Notes: generated by a model from the sequence alone, not told the origin. A stretch of 64,000 nt of DNA from Vanilla planifolia (GCA_023846275.1 CM043874.1:21881130-21945129), one strand, 5' to 3'. Counted from the stretch's first letter, positions 37,561-50,095 are shown. Translations and numbers: made by a program.

Positions 37561-38129
37561 CATTAACTTAGCACAAATTATATCAAGTAAAGCTTATGAT
37601 ATTGTATGATTAAGAAATTATACAATTATTATGTTTAGTAATAACTTAAGAAACCAAAAAGAATTCTTAAGATTTAAAATAACCTAGAAGCACCTTATAG
37701 TTATATCACATATGAGATTATATGGTGATTATTATGCATATGTGACATTTTAGAAAAACTTGAGAAAGAAAATGATCAAGGTATTTCCTTCTCATATTGA
37801 AGTAAAATTAGTAATGATGGTATAAATATCATAATATAAGTAGTTTATATTTTAAATTATTTTATTTAAAATTATTTTCTTACTTTTCTTTATATTGTGA
37901 TTCAAAAAATTCAATTGGTATATTATTCACATATTTTTTTAGTGGTTTTATGTGAAAACAACATTTATCAAAGAACATTCTGAATATAGAAAAAGAAATC
38001 TAATAACTTATAATCTTTTCCAAATACATTATCATTATTATTTTTAAGGCAAAATATTTCTATGGTTATGATGACATATTGTGATAGTTTGAGGATTGTC
38101 TTAGTTTATATAAAAGATGACAATTATCT

Positions 38130-38700
38130 ATATATGATATAAGATAAGGATTGCCCATATATACATATATAAGTACATACACATACCCACATATGATATA
38201 GGGCGAGAATGGCTTATATATGTTACATTGTGAGGATTTCCTATATATGATATATGATGAGGATTACCCTTATATAGATGATCTAAGCTTATTATGCTAA
38301 TTGGATGAGGCCATATAATATTGAATATTTGTTCTATTGGATAATGTTTTAAAGGAAAAATTATTGAGCCATGGAAATATAACACGTAAGGAATGAAATG
38401 AATAAATAAAAGCTCTCTTTTATTTTAATTGGTTTCATATTTATTTGATCACTCATGAGTTATTATTTAATTCTTTTGTTATTTTTTATGGTATTATCAT
38501 TCAAACATTATTTTTTTGCTTATATCATGTTGTATATTTTGTTACTTTTTTGATTTTTTATTGAGTTTTTTATAGTTTCACTAGAACTAAATCCCACATA
38601 ATACATTCACCACACCAAGAATGAGAATATTGATGTCATAGATAAGGATGTTACTTATCAACCAACAAAGTGGAAAGTTTTTTATATATAACTGGATTTG
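38130..38700 (+). mobile_element. LTR fragment with GAGGATTACC-type repeats, plus strand
   Basis: Units ATAAGATAAGGATTGCCCAT, GGGCGAGAATGGCTTATAT, TTGTGAGGATTTCCTATAT and ATGATGAGGATTACCCTTAT recur at 45-70 bp. They are reverse complements of the units at 23.45-23.85 kb. The downstream block with AAATCCCACATAATACATTC parallels the sequence flanking the minus copy's primer site. An open frame at 38,128-38,385 (minus) is a by-product. Confidence 0.5.
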
Positions 38701-41700
38701 TGGTCACTATGCATAATGACTAATGTTATGTTTTGTATCAATACTTGAGATCAATTAGTTATATTTTTATATTATAATGAGAATTTTAAGATATTTTGTA
38801 TGATGAGCATGTGTTATTTAGATAGATAAAGATTTTGTCTCATCACGAGGTCTTTAATTAAGCTTTTGGTATCCTCATATGTCTAACATCTTTGTATTCA
38901 AATATTGATCATTATGATTAATTTGGTGGGACTTTGATAGAGATGATTTGCGAGGTAAAGAATATAAATTATTTATAGTCCAATGATTCTAACTTGGTAA
39001 AAATTTAGATTTTTACAATAATAGAATGAAAAATCAAAATATATAAAAAAATTATTTGAGTCTAGGAAAATCTCAAAAATTAATAAAAATATTAAATCAA
39101 CTAAAAAAATAATAAAAATTTACTAGGACCTTAATCATAATGCAATTCACTAAATTTTTTGTTTGCTAAAAAAAGGTGTCACAAGCTTGGAATCGAGAGA
39201 TGAATAAGATTTAAAGAAAATAATTCAATAAAGATTTTAAGTCTTTGAGTTTATAAAACTACTAAAAGCACTAAATGTCAAAAAAATGTGAAATTTGGTC
39301 GATGGATAGATATCGTCAAGAAAATTTAAACAAAATTAACTAAAACATTTCTGGAGATTGACCCAGTCTAAGAATGCAAGGAATATCATAGTTTCATAAG
39401 TTTAGATTTTAATAAAAATTTTCTAAATTCCTATGCTTTCCTAAACCTAACTTAATTTGTGGTCAAGATTCCAAGTGATAATTAGCTTAAAATCGATTAG
39501 GAATCATCAGTAATCAAAAGGTAGGAAGATGAGGAGGTGCCCATAAGAATGGTTGCAACCACTTAAAGAGAGATAAAGTTTTAAGAAGAGGGAATGATTC
39601 AAGATTTGTATCAAGAAAAGTCGTAGTAGCTAAGGGGGACTTTTAGCAAATTTGAGAAAAGAAAGACCTTAATGGTGAAGCAAAGTAAGAATAGGAATAA
39701 TTTTGGAAAAATCACTTTTAAAAGTATTGGAGCACAACTGTAGCAATAAGAAAGACCACTGCTCAAAATTATAAAGTTAGTAGATTTTCTACCCTAAACA
39801 TATCTGGTTGATATATTACTGATATGATGTATAGTGAATCTAAAAGGAAATAAATTGAAATAATGAAAATTTGGGATGAATTTTATTCATACTTATATCA
39901 CAATGTTTGCCGATGATAATTTTCAATAAGATATATACTTATGTTCAATTTAACATAATATTTTCTTATGATTATACATCATAATATGTATAATATTTTT
40001 CATAGAAAGTGGTATAAAACTTGCTTATAAAATATAACTTCCCAAAAATAATGGCAAATAATTATATAATATTTTTAAAATATAACTCCTAAAAGATTCA
40101 TTGCATATGAGCCGTTCAATTAGGACATTGGAGACCATTCGATCTCAAGAATTGTACGATCAAACTGATGAAATTCAATTAGAGATGTTTAGAAATAAGA
40201 TTTGATCGCTACCGTTAGATTTGAATCTGAATTAAAAGATTGGATTTTGATTCTATGTGCAGAATAAACAAGGATCGTGCTTTTGCAAAATGGCATGATC
40301 GAACATAGGATATAAATGGGTATTATAAAAAACTAGAGAAAGTTAAGATTGTTTGATGGTGAAATTGTACAATTGGATGATTATGGTTACTCTTGTAATT
40401 CCAAAGCTACCCACACAAAAAAAGCTTAATTTAGTCCTCACGATATATTTGTGATTTAAATTTCTTATAAGACTTTTCTTGCATCTTGCAAGTAGCCTAT
40501 ATTTAAGGTTGGTTGTCCATTAGTTCACTCAGGAGGTCATTACCCTTATGGTCAGCCATGCATTGTTCATTACTAATGAGTTTGTGATTAATAACTCATT
40601 TCGCTACAATTTAATCCAGGTTAATAGGGCTAATTTCTTAGCTAGTTAACTTATCTGAATGGGTTCAGGATAATATGGCCTAACCCAAAGCAGTTGTTAC
40701 TATATTGAATTGGGTTAAATGGGTTTCATGTTTTAAAAATATTTTTACTAATTAATTAATATTATTATAACATATTTTTTACAAAATATTAGTTAAAATT
40801 TTCAAAATTTTGTTCAAGATAAAATGATGGCTAGGATAGATCAAAGATATTTGAAACTTAAATATTTTTTAAGATGACTATTTTTAATTTAATTTGTGAA
40901 TCTTGTAATAAATATTTCGATCAAACTTAACATTCTAATTAAATATAATTGAAATACTTAAAATTAAATTCAAAATACATCTATTTGTGATTTGTTACTT
41001 TAACGAAGATAGTCTTATAAGATTTAATATTTATATTTTTTTAAAAAAAATTTCTATGAACATGAGTATCAATTATCTAAAATCTAAAAATTCACTTAAA
41101 TAAATTTATTATAAATACTTAAGATTTTTTATCATCAGACAAAATATAATGACTAAGAGTTAATGATACAACATAAACAAGCTTGCTTAAGTGCTAAATT
41201 AGATAAATTATCCACTACTTCATCATGATTAAATCTCCTTTAATAATTTAGAGATCAACTATTAGAGAAATAATAGAACCCTAAAAACCTTAGAGGATAT
41301 TTAAATGTATCTAAGAAAAATGTAACAAACCTAAAATGATGGTATAAAAATCTTTTTGACCCATTAAATAAATCATACAAGTGACATGAGATACACAATT
41401 ATATTTATATACACATACAATCAATAATTGATTTAAAAATACTAAAAATTTATAAAAAGTTTTGTAAAAATTTGCAACACTTTTCATGCCCAATAATGTT
41501 TATGTTACTCATGATATGCAACAATAAGATATTGAAACAATTGCATCAAATCCCCCACTCAAAAGAAATCATCAACAAGTTTTAATTGGACTAAGGGTAT
41601 TATCTATACATCTCATTAATTCCATGCTACCACGAATAATTTGTCCTTTGTCTTAACATCCACAAGATTATAGATTAGAGCTTAGTAAGAATTACTAATA

Positions 41701-42499
41701 AATCTTATCATAATACCAACAAATGAGATTTATATAATGCATTAAAATGGCTAACACTCTTAAATCAAGTTAATCTAGCTTGAAAAGTTGACTCACAATT
41801 CAATAATTTCATTAGACTTTGTTTGCTAGCTAAAGGTTTCGGATTCTAATGGAGCACAATATCTACAAAAATAAAATTTACCAGATGGGGCCAATAATGG
41901 AGGAGATAGACAAAATATCATTAAAATAAAATCATTATATAGACTAAGATACATATTTAAGAATGAGTTTAAACTCATGTGAGAAGAGTAATATAAGCCC
42001 CTTTATAAACTTTATAGACATGAAATACAAACCCATTAAGGTGATAAATTACCTTAAAAGGGTTAGCCAAGACCAATCAACCATTTAGGAAAAGTGAGAC
42101 CAACATTGAGGGGAGATAATAATAATTCGTTAAGTATAAAGGATGACTCATTAGTAGTGAAAGCCAATATGAGATAAAGTAAACACTCCACAAGACTAAG
42201 GGACAATTGATGGAGTGAGACCATGTAGGACAACTTGTAGTAAAAAAATTGATAAGACATCTTGATGACATCAAGATGAACTACAATGAAAGTGATGGCA
42301 TTACTAGTGGACTTATTAGATTGGTCCTGATAAAGACACATGAGTTGAGAACATAAGATGTTGGAAAACCAGTAAACCACACCAACAAACTCATCAGCAA
42401 TGCCTAGTAATTGGTATGATCAAGAACTGTAGTCTTGAAGAACTCAGGGATGGTAACAATTGACTATCAATTAGGGTAGAGTTAGATGTAGAAGCAAAC
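38701..42499. other. Gene-free stretch, 3' flank of the DUF538 gene
   Basis: No recognised coding motif. A segment at 40,030-40,760 has a GGATATAAATGGG TATA-like box and GGGTTAAATGGGTTT words that faintly recall the Copia-type family, but I could not align it. Minus-strand frames at 42,063-42,380 have no family match. Confidence 0.5.
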
Positions 42500-42746
42500 G
42501 ATTCAAACAGTTTTGTGATGTGTACCAAACTGATGCAGCATGAATATAATCAGATATTTACATGCGATTCTGCAGTGCTACCAAAGCAAATTTATGGTTT
42601 GCCAAAAGCTTTTTCTGCTAATACTTTAGAAGGAATTCTGACTAATAGAACAACAAAAACATCGACATTTGCACAACCATTTCATCGTCAAATACAAATA
42701 GCAGGATCAATAAAATGAGAACAAGCATCAATCATCAAAACGCCTA
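42500..42746 (-). other. 3' UTR of the DUF538 gene (approximate)
   Basis: Follows the TAA at 42,747-42,749 on the minus strand; AT-rich with T-rich runs as usual in plant 3' UTRs. No canonical AATAAA was seen, and the end is a guess. Confidence 0.35.
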
Positions 42747-43126
42747 TTAGAATTCCTCTACCATAATGGAGTCTCGGGGAATCTCAAATGCATCTCTGGG
42801 TCTCAGTTTATTGATGCCAGCAGTGAAGCAAACCTTGTCAGACTTGTAGCTTTCAATAGATATATGGGAGACTTTGACCCACACTATAATCTTGGTCTTC
42901 ATCCCTTCTATACCTGAGAGCTTACCCCTGGATAGGAAAGCTTTGACTCGATGTGTATACCTCAGCACCGAAGAATCTTTGAAGCTGACCTCGCAGGTGG
43001 AAGGCAGATGAACAACCAGCTTTGACCTTGATTCATCAAATTCATAGCAGATGATGTTCCTGGGAAACAAGCCTGAAGGGAGACCGTATTCTCTGAGGAG
43101 CTCAGGTAGTGATTTCTGTGGTTTGC
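42747..43126 (-). CDS. DUF538 protein, exon 3 (C-terminal 125 codons)
   Basis: This exon carries almost the whole DUF538 domain. An acceptor (TTTGCTCTTCAG) ends at 43,127, and the exon starts with two bases completing a glycine codon. It then reads KPQKSLPELLREYGLPSGLF, YEFDESRSKLVVHLP, CEVSFKDSSVLRY, GKLSGIEGMKTKIIVWVKV and FTAGINKLRPRDAF, ending VEEF-stop. It aligns throughout with the At5g01610 subgroup. The family is plant-specific, has a lipid-binding-protein-like (BPI-like) beta fold, and its biochemical role is unsettled; members respond to stress and one (SVB) affects trichomes. The open frame continues upstream as MAICSS, but this is intron read-through. It joins 55-bp exon 2 across 12.7 kb. 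Reading frame is intact with no stops. Confidence 0.93.
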
Positions 43127-43865
43127 CTGAAGAGCAAATGGCCAAAATTGCATTTTAGAACACTTACAGCCATATGCATCATGCAAATCACTTCAAATAT
43201 GAATCAACTTTCTTCACTTAGAAGATGCACTGCAGATTTTTGTTAGCATATAATACTCGATGGGCGGAATGAGTACCTAGGTAAGTAATAATCACCTTAT
43301 AGGAGATGCCACCCACTTCCAAGGGTGAAAACTTTATCAGATCAATTACAAGGAAATGAGAGCATTTTTAATGAAATATCAACATAAGGTAAGAAAAAGG
43401 AGTTTTTCTCATGTACTTGAATAGTGTAGAAGGTGTAGATACTATTACGCATGTGAACTTGTTGAAGGGGTTATCCTCTATGCCCCTTTCTATATCTAGA
43501 AAATAGTTCTCAAGCAAACCCATATGCAAAAAATACATTTAATGACATGCAAAAAAAAAAATGTCTTTTCTATGCTCAATTGAAAAAATAGTTGTTAGAA
43601 TACTATATGAAACCAGCAGCAAAAAAAAAATACAGATTCAAGAGCCTATTGCCACACAAATAATTCTTCCATTTGCTTATATCCTGCTATTTCAAGGTCA
43701 AAACTCAGATTCTACACACAGAGAAAGAAGAACCAACAAAATTTCCTTTAGATATTATCAATCTAAGATGTACAATATGTACATATGCAAGCACTCCATA
43801 CACTAGTAAAATAACTCATCTCACAATAAAACAATGCTATTAGTTGATATGGAAAAACATATTCA

Positions 43866-44606
43866 AGGGATTTCATCTCGTCCTCCAGGGTCCTTATTGA
43901 GACTTTTTCTAAACAATTTTTGTCAAAGCAAAATCAAGAAAGATCAATTTAATTAGAACAAGCTTCAATATAGGCATATTCTGGATCAAAGTGGTTTGAA
44001 TTGGCATTGCTTGATGTGGGTCAGCACTTCCGACTTAGTTTGGTTCGCTTTGGCTTGGTTTGGCATTGTCTAGCCTAGTTTGGTTCAATTCAGCCTGGTT
44101 TGGTCTTGATTCGATATGTTCTAACTAGGTCTAGACAGGTTCAACTCATTTTGGATTGGCTCGGCTCAATTTGGGCCAACTCTGAACAGGTTTGACACAA
44201 TTCTAGCTTGGTTTAAACAGGTTCAGCACGTCCTACTTGTTCAGCGTGCGATTGGCCAAGTATCGCACATTTTGTGGTTCGGTGTGACCTATACCAATTT
44301 GGTGTGGTAGGCACAGCTTGACACAAATCAATGTGGGTTTGACGGAAATCACAGGCAAGTCGACACCGCCAACTAGTGTCAGCACAGGTCAATATGGGGG
44401 TCAACACAATCGGCTCAACCTGGACCTGTTCAACACAGAAGAGGTGCATGGAGGGTGATTTGACTCAGACCCAAGCCGAGTCAATGTGACAGGCACAACA
44501 TGTGTGATCAAGTGCAGCTGGGTGCAATGGAACAGATGCACTTGGAAGCATTTCAGGAGCATCGATGCTGGTTGGCAGCATGCATGGGTTCGAACAGCAT
44601 GCATGA
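43866..44606 (-). mobile_element. 3' LTR of the intronic Ty3/gypsy element
   Basis: About 740 bp aligning end to end with 51,763-52,495 in direct orientation. Shared words include AAGATCAATTTAATTAGAAC, TCTAGCCTAGTTTGGTTCA, GCACAGCTTGACACAAATCA and ATCAAGTGCAGCTGGGTGCA. It is GC-richer than the intron around it and full of GGTTTGGCTTGG and GGTTCAGC words. Short minus-strand frames here (44,213-44,604) are by-products. Exact TG/CA ends cannot be fixed. Confidence 0.8.
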
Positions 44607-44667
44607 GCCACTTATGGCACCCCTTTTTCCATATTTACCATTTCCCAGTCTTGGGTAATATTTAATA

Positions 44668-44696
44668 TTCTTTTCTTTTACCTTTTTTTCTCCTTA
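44668..44696 (-). promoter_or_regulatory. Polypurine-tract-like sequence
   Basis: On the minus strand AAGGAGAAAAAAAGG then AAAAGAAAAG lies about 60 bp before the 3' LTR. This is where a retrotransposon polypurine tract should be to prime plus-strand DNA. Confidence 0.45.
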
Positions 44697-46099
44697 TTCA
44701 CATTTTGAAAACCATACCAAACTTTAATTTTAAAAGAGTAAAAACATTTCCTTTTAAACCTTTGTAAATCTATAGAAAAAACGATACAAAAATCAATCAT
44801 TTACAACTCATAAAGATATCAAGTTTTTCACATTTCTTTTTAAAACTATATATATATACAACATCAATTATTTTAAATATACTTTTCTTCATATAAACAA
44901 AACTTATAAACAATAAATATATTAATGAATGACTATCTTTGATGACATGTTATCATAAGTTAAATCTTATTCTATCATGTAGTCGCATATGATGTCTTCT
45001 TTGACTTAAAAGTGCTAGACAAAAAATAAAAATAAACTAATCGATATTGACTGAGTGGCAAAAGTATGTAACATAATATAAAATAAATAATTATTAAGTA
45101 ACCACATGTATAATCTATATCAACAACAATATAAATCAATAAAAGATATATTATCTTTTTTTTGAATTGGCTCTCAATCTAATTTTATTTTTAAAAAATT
45201 ATATTAATTTTTTTAATCATTTTACATCTTTGATTCATCCCGAATATTTTATTCTAGATAACTCAACATTTCTTTAATAATACTCCCGGAGACATGTTAT
45301 TTTAAGTGATAGTCTTGTTTCTAGAAACATGTTATTAAAGATAATAAAACATTTATTTTTGAATGCATGTTATTCTAGATAGTAAGTTAACATTGTAATT
45401 AATCATTAATGTCTTTTATATCATATCATTTTATTATATCTTTTTTAATTTAATTATATTAATATTTTATTAATCATCTCTTTTATTTTTTAACACATAA
45501 TATGACAAACATTTACCATATCAATAAAAGAACATAATATTATTATTCTTAAACAAATTATGTATCAAATCATCATATTAACATGTGATATATATTTAAT
45601 ATATAACTAATAAAAACATATGATAAGACGAACATAGTAATATATTATTGTAACGAATAATGACAAGTACATATTATATATCACTTTTCATATACCATTT
45701 GAGATTTCTAGCATAGTAATACACATTTAAATAAATCATACATAATAAATATAAGACTTGCGTAACTCTAAAATTTGTGTAGTAGTCTGACCAAACTTAG
45801 ATCATTACTCTAAGTCCTGATTGCTATAGTACCCAAGAGCTTTTTCCCTCGATTTTGCCATTGTCATGCACCTAACTCTCAAATTTATTTTCAACGATTA
45901 AGAACACTTTCTCTCCTTTCATTCTAACACAAGTGGTTGAAGTTAACTGTACAAGTATTTCCCAAAAACCACTCCCCAAGATCAGACTCACTTGTTTTTA
46001 TACAAGAATAACATCTCTTTACATTTTCCATCATTTTATCTCCCTCTAACAATTGTGTTCCTTTAATTTTAAATCTGTTTGAGTTCATTTAAACTTAAA

Positions 46100-47400
46100 T
46101 CTAACAGTTTTTGTCAATTAAACTCACCCCATGTCAATTTCTTGATCGTTTACTGCTTCAGGTTTTAAAATATGTTCGATTTCTACTAATCGTACAAGTA
46201 CAACCACCTTGATTAAATTATATCATTCAACCTTGCCTAAATCTACTTTAATTTCTTTTTATCATACTGTTATGGTCTCATTATCATACCGGTACAATAC
46301 TCCCATTCCTCTTACGTTGTATGGACGATTTCATTTATGATGTTATTCTTCATATTATCGTATTGTACGCTTTTGCTCGTGCTGTCCAAACCCTTCAACT
46401 AACTATTGTCAAAAACACTCGTTACGTCATACTATACGATATTACTTATAGTACATATAAGATCAATTCATTGTATCTCTTACTAAGTCATAATCAACAA
46501 GCTCTTATGTCCTCATCATAATGTTAAAATCCATTTATCATATTGTACAATTAGTCTAAAGTATTTTTTTAATGCTTTCACACTGTAATGCACTTCATTT
46601 TCTCTTACATGATTGTACGATATAATACTTTTTCCATAATATAAAATCCAATACTTCTACATATTAGCACTGAGTACATATTATCTTACTGATACGATTG
46701 TCTTGTCATATTTGTATGGCCGTGTATTGAGTTATAAACTCTATTCTGCTTAGACGATGTTATAGTTGTACTTGTATGATAGTCATCTAATTTTAATCTC
46801 TCACTTGATAGAAGTGTACGATTAATGTTACAATACTATACAACTTATATTCCTTCTCATGTCAAAACCTGATGATTCCTTTGTACCATGCCTATTATAC
46901 ATCAAATCATACTTATATGTTAAAGCTCATCGTATTGTAAGATTTATCTATTTGTTACTTAACCCATTGAATTAAGTTTATCTTTCCTTTTCAATTGATC
47001 ATACTCGTATGTTAGTTGCATTTCATATTGTATAATAATAGACCATTTGTATCGATCCTTTGTTCTTATGCGTAAACACTCTAGTACAATGTCATGGTCA
47101 TCTTAAACAATTCTTAGCCCATTTTTGTGCTTCCAAGTTCATTCTCTCTCTTACTTGATCGTAGCATATGATACTCTACCAATTATATTATACGATCAAC
47201 CTTTTCACCTTTCAAACTGCCCCGACCCCCACAAAGGCAATGCATTGACTGCACTATATCGTACTCGTATATTGTTATAATGGCACTTGCATGACAATCT
47301 ATCTTATGAATCTGTTCACCCGATTGATTCTCTTATACGATCGCATTGTACGATCTTATAATGTCATACTATATAATATATTAAAATCTTGAAATATATT
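46100..47400 (-). repeat. Non-coding 3' region filled with CGTATGAT/ATTGTACGAT motifs
   Basis: Between the pol stop and the 3' LTR. Short near-palindromic words recur every 60-90 bp: TATCGTATTGTACG (46,356), TATACGATATT (46,435), TTGTACGATATAA (46,612), ATCGTATTGTAAG (46,928), ATACTCGTATG (47,001), ATTATACGATC (47,185), TATCGTACTCGTAT (47,257) and ATACGATCGCATTGTACGAT (47,335). No reading frame is conserved. Tandem or dispersed repeats in a long 3' untranslated region are known for Tat-lineage elements. Confidence 0.65.
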
Positions 47401-47473
47401 AACACTAAAAACCAATTACTTTACCATAAAATTTTTGTTGAGCTGACATGTTAACTTATACATTTGATGACAT

Positions 47474-48420
47474 TCACTGTTTATGGTAGAACTTTTTTAA
47501 GCGATCCCCACTCCAAGTCCATGGGAGCTCAATACTGTCATCTGTTTGAAACTAGTAAGCACTTAGTCCAACAATTTCTTTGACGAGATATGAATCATCC
47601 CAATTTAGGGCTAACTTATCGAGCCCTTCTTGTTGCATTGAGACTTCACATTTCCTAAAAACGAGGTCCCTAAGCTTGAGAGGACGTCTTTTGACATACT
47701 TGTCAACCATGCTTTGCTTTTTGTTGAGTTGATTTAAGTGTAATTGAAGAAGCTTCTCTTCAAGTAAATCTAGCTCAAATTTTTTTACTTCTTTATTTGT
47801 TTGTTAAGCATTAACCATATCTTGGCATTCCCATAACTTTTGGACTCATATAGTGAAATGGTTGATCTCTACTAAGAGCATAGCCTCGAAGCCATAAATC
47901 AAAGAGCATGAGGAATAGTTTGATACGCCCATAGCACGCTAAGAAGCTCATCAACCCAAGCCCCTTTTTTTTTGCCTTTTTAGGTCAGACTTCAAAATCT
48001 TCAATAAGCTCATGTTCGTTGCCTCAACTTGACCATTTGTTCAAAGATAAACTATAGAGACATACTGTAAGTGACAACCATATTTTTTGTAGAAGTTTTA
48101 GAGTATCTCTACTTGGAATATTATAACATTATTAGTGATTATAGCTAAAAAATTTCTAAATCGACTGAATATATCTGCCCATTGCAAGTTATGAAGTTCT
48201 ACCGTTATCTGGCTGACGAGAGGCTAAGCTTCAATCTACTTTAAGTTAATTGTGACGAGGAGAAACTTCATCCCTTTGGCTAGAAGGAAAGGTCCAAAAA
48301 AATCCATACCACAAACAAAGAAAAACCAAGAATCGTTGATGGTTTTCATTGCAACAAAAAGTTGTCATTATCGCATTCTCCTAAATGTACCTCCTTTATG
48401 ATGTCTTCAACCTCTGATAG
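47474..48420 (-). pseudogene. Ty3/gypsy integrase remnant (Tat-type)
   Basis: Reads on the minus strand, across stops: EVEDIIKEVHLGEC (start of the zinc-binding region), GMDFFGPFLLAKGMKFLLVT (start of the catalytic core, first acidic residue kept), a decayed TDNG segment, TNGQVEA, WVDELLSVLWAYQT and a C-terminal RPLKLRDLVFRK then GDRLKKFYH, ending at TGA 47,474-47,476. Integrase joins element DNA to the chromosome. Stops and the lost second catalytic motif (TNN) show it is inactive. It lies directly downstream of the RNase H region, the Ty3/gypsy order. Confidence 0.8.
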
Positions 48421-48893
48421 GTGGAGGTACTTGAGTAAAGACTCGACGTAGGATTTTTGCTAGAGTCGACCTTCCATTAAGACATACAATTGAGCCTATT
48501 CCATGACCCTTCTTGCAACCAATTTTTTATGAGGAAGGGTTCTCATCTTAAGGTAAGCTTCTAAAGGACTTATCCAGTAAGTAGGCCTCTCAAGGTTAAG
48601 AATTGTTATCTTCATACCCTCGATTAATGGCTTTTAAAAAGGAGAAATTCTTTCTTAGGGTCCCCTTGTTTGGCTAGTAAGTCTACCTTTTGACTTTGCT
48701 CACAAGGGATTTAAGCGAGGCTAGTTCAATCAAGCTTTTACAGGAGGGTTTGTGCTAATGACTTATATGTTTTTCTTAGTTTCAAACAAGCCATTGACTT
48801 GGCTAACAACCAATTGTAAATACATGAAGATTCATAAGTGTTTAACTCAAAAGCCCAAAGTATTTTTTTAAATTTAAATTCAACGATTAAAGG
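48421..48893 (-). pseudogene. Pol linker between RNase H and integrase
   Basis: On the minus strand, across frameshifts, it reads YWISPLEAYLKMRTLPHKKL then QAQLYVLMEGRL, the typical linker that precedes the integrase zinc-binding region in plant Tat elements. A piece just before it has LLAKQGDPKK, equal to the A..LAKLAS.. end of the second RNase H. Confidence 0.65.
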
Positions 48894-49085
48894 TTAATAT
48901 TCAACTTGGTTGTTTGTGATGGAAAAGTTGATTCTAATCCTTCCTTTTAGCTTATCCTCATTTGGGCTTAATAGAACAAAGCTGATCCCAAGTGAATCTT
49001 GTCCTGAGGCTCCATTTACAAATGGCTTCCAAGTGTCTAGTGATAGAGGCTCAAGTTTTATTTTGAAGGGAATTCCATCAACCAA
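48894..49085 (-). pseudogene. Second (archaeal-like) RNase H remnant
   Basis: WKPFVNGASGQDSLGISFVL then SPNEDKLKGRIRINFSITNN and QVEY match the extra, archaeal-like RNase H domain carried by Tat-lineage Ty3/gypsy elements (pattern WTLFVDGSS...G.G..L.SP...L...LRF.F.ATNNEAEYEAL). The first catalytic aspartate of FVDG has become Asn (FVNG), so it would be inactive. It degrades the RNA strand of RNA/DNA hybrids in active elements. A stop follows at QVEY. Confidence 0.8.
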
Positions 49086-49229
49086 AAAATCAATAAGAAC
49101 TTGAGATTTAAGAAAATATCAAGTTATAAAATCAATCTCAAATTTACTGAGCTCATGACCTATTTCTACAATCTCCATATGACTTCTATTGATTGGAGGA
49201 TGCACTTCAAAGGCTTATTTGTCACGACA

Positions 49230-49475
49230 TTAATAGTAAAATATTAGAAGTATCATCACAATCATTGGGTAAACATAAGGAGAGCTAATGTCATCTTTTA
49301 TTAAAGAGAATATCTTATTTCTACATCTTTTAACATTTAACAGACAATAAATAAGGTGTTGCATATCTCTGTCTTCTTGGATTAATACAAAGTTGGCAAT
49401 TAAGCTTGATGCTATTATGTAGATGAACAATGATTCTCTATGTACTAGACTATTCAAAACAGAGGGATGAGACAA
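49230..49475 (-). pseudogene. First RNase H remnant
   Basis: SLFIYIIASSLIANFVLIQE then MQHLIYCL match the standard Ty3/gypsy RNase H (pattern LYL..S..AVSAVLV.E....RPIYYVSR.L). The domain breaks off after about 50 residues. It is located between the RT tail and the second RNase H, as expected in Tat elements. Confidence 0.7.
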
Positions 49476-49513
49476 GTCTTACGCTCCTAAAAAGCCTTTT
49501 CATAATCCTTTGT

Positions 49514-50095
49514 CTATATTAATCTACCCTTGTTGCCAAAAAGTTTAAATAATGGTTGAGCTTTTTCCCTTAACTTAAAGATGAAATGGCTAAGCCTTGT
49601 GAGGCATCCAACAAGACATTGGACATCTTTTTTTGTCTTTGGAGAAGGCATGGCCAAGAGATCTTTTACACATATGTGTGGTATTGAGACCACTATCTTG
49701 GATGTGCTTATTGTTAGTCTCCCAATGATGACATTATAGGTAGGAACGATGACAACAATTAAGTCAATCATGTGCATGTCTAAGCCAAAAAAATTCCCTA
49801 TTGTAAATGAAAATGTAATAGTTCCCTCTAGCTTCAGAGGCTCTCCAAAGAAGCCTACAAGCAGTCTTATAACCAGAAGGATAAAGTTTCGACTAATACA
49901 AATTTTATTGAAAGTATCAAAGAAAATAATATCAGTCAAACTCCTAGTGTCCATGAGCATATGAAGGACTTCAACATTAGTGAATATCCCTAAGACTACT
50001 ATAGCAACGTCATTAGGGTTGCTAAGTGGCAATATGTTTTCAAGCCTGAAGGATATTGTAACTAGTTGCTCTCGACTTGTCACATTGGCATCCAT
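49514..50095 (-). pseudogene. Protease fused in frame to RT tail, RT core deleted
   Basis: A 193-codon open frame. Residues 20-140 are a Tat-type aspartic protease: LSNPNDVAIVVLGIF, LMDTRSLTDIIFFDTF (active DTG-type site changed to DTR), LVGFFGEPLKLEG, VVIVPTYNVIIGRLTIS. At about residue 141-148 (near 49,660) it jumps to the very end of the RT domain: SPKTKKDVQCLVGCLTRLSH and KAQPLFKLF. The intervening RT core with its catalytic aspartates (several hundred residues in intact elements) is missing, yet the frame stays open. The protease normally cleaves the polyprotein. Confidence 0.8.

Noticed and set aside
40030-40760. An inverted copy of the Copia-type LTR family
   Set aside because: GGGTTAAATGGG and a TATA-like box are shared in style, but ordered blocks could not be aligned by eye.
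42063-42380. 105-codon minus-strand frame downstream of the DUF538 gene
   Set aside because: I could not link it to any family; an overlapping frame in another phase is also open, which suggests chance.
44213-44604. Minus-strand His/Cys-containing frames in the 3' LTR
   Set aside because: They lie entirely in LTR sequence and have no counterpart kept open in the other LTR.
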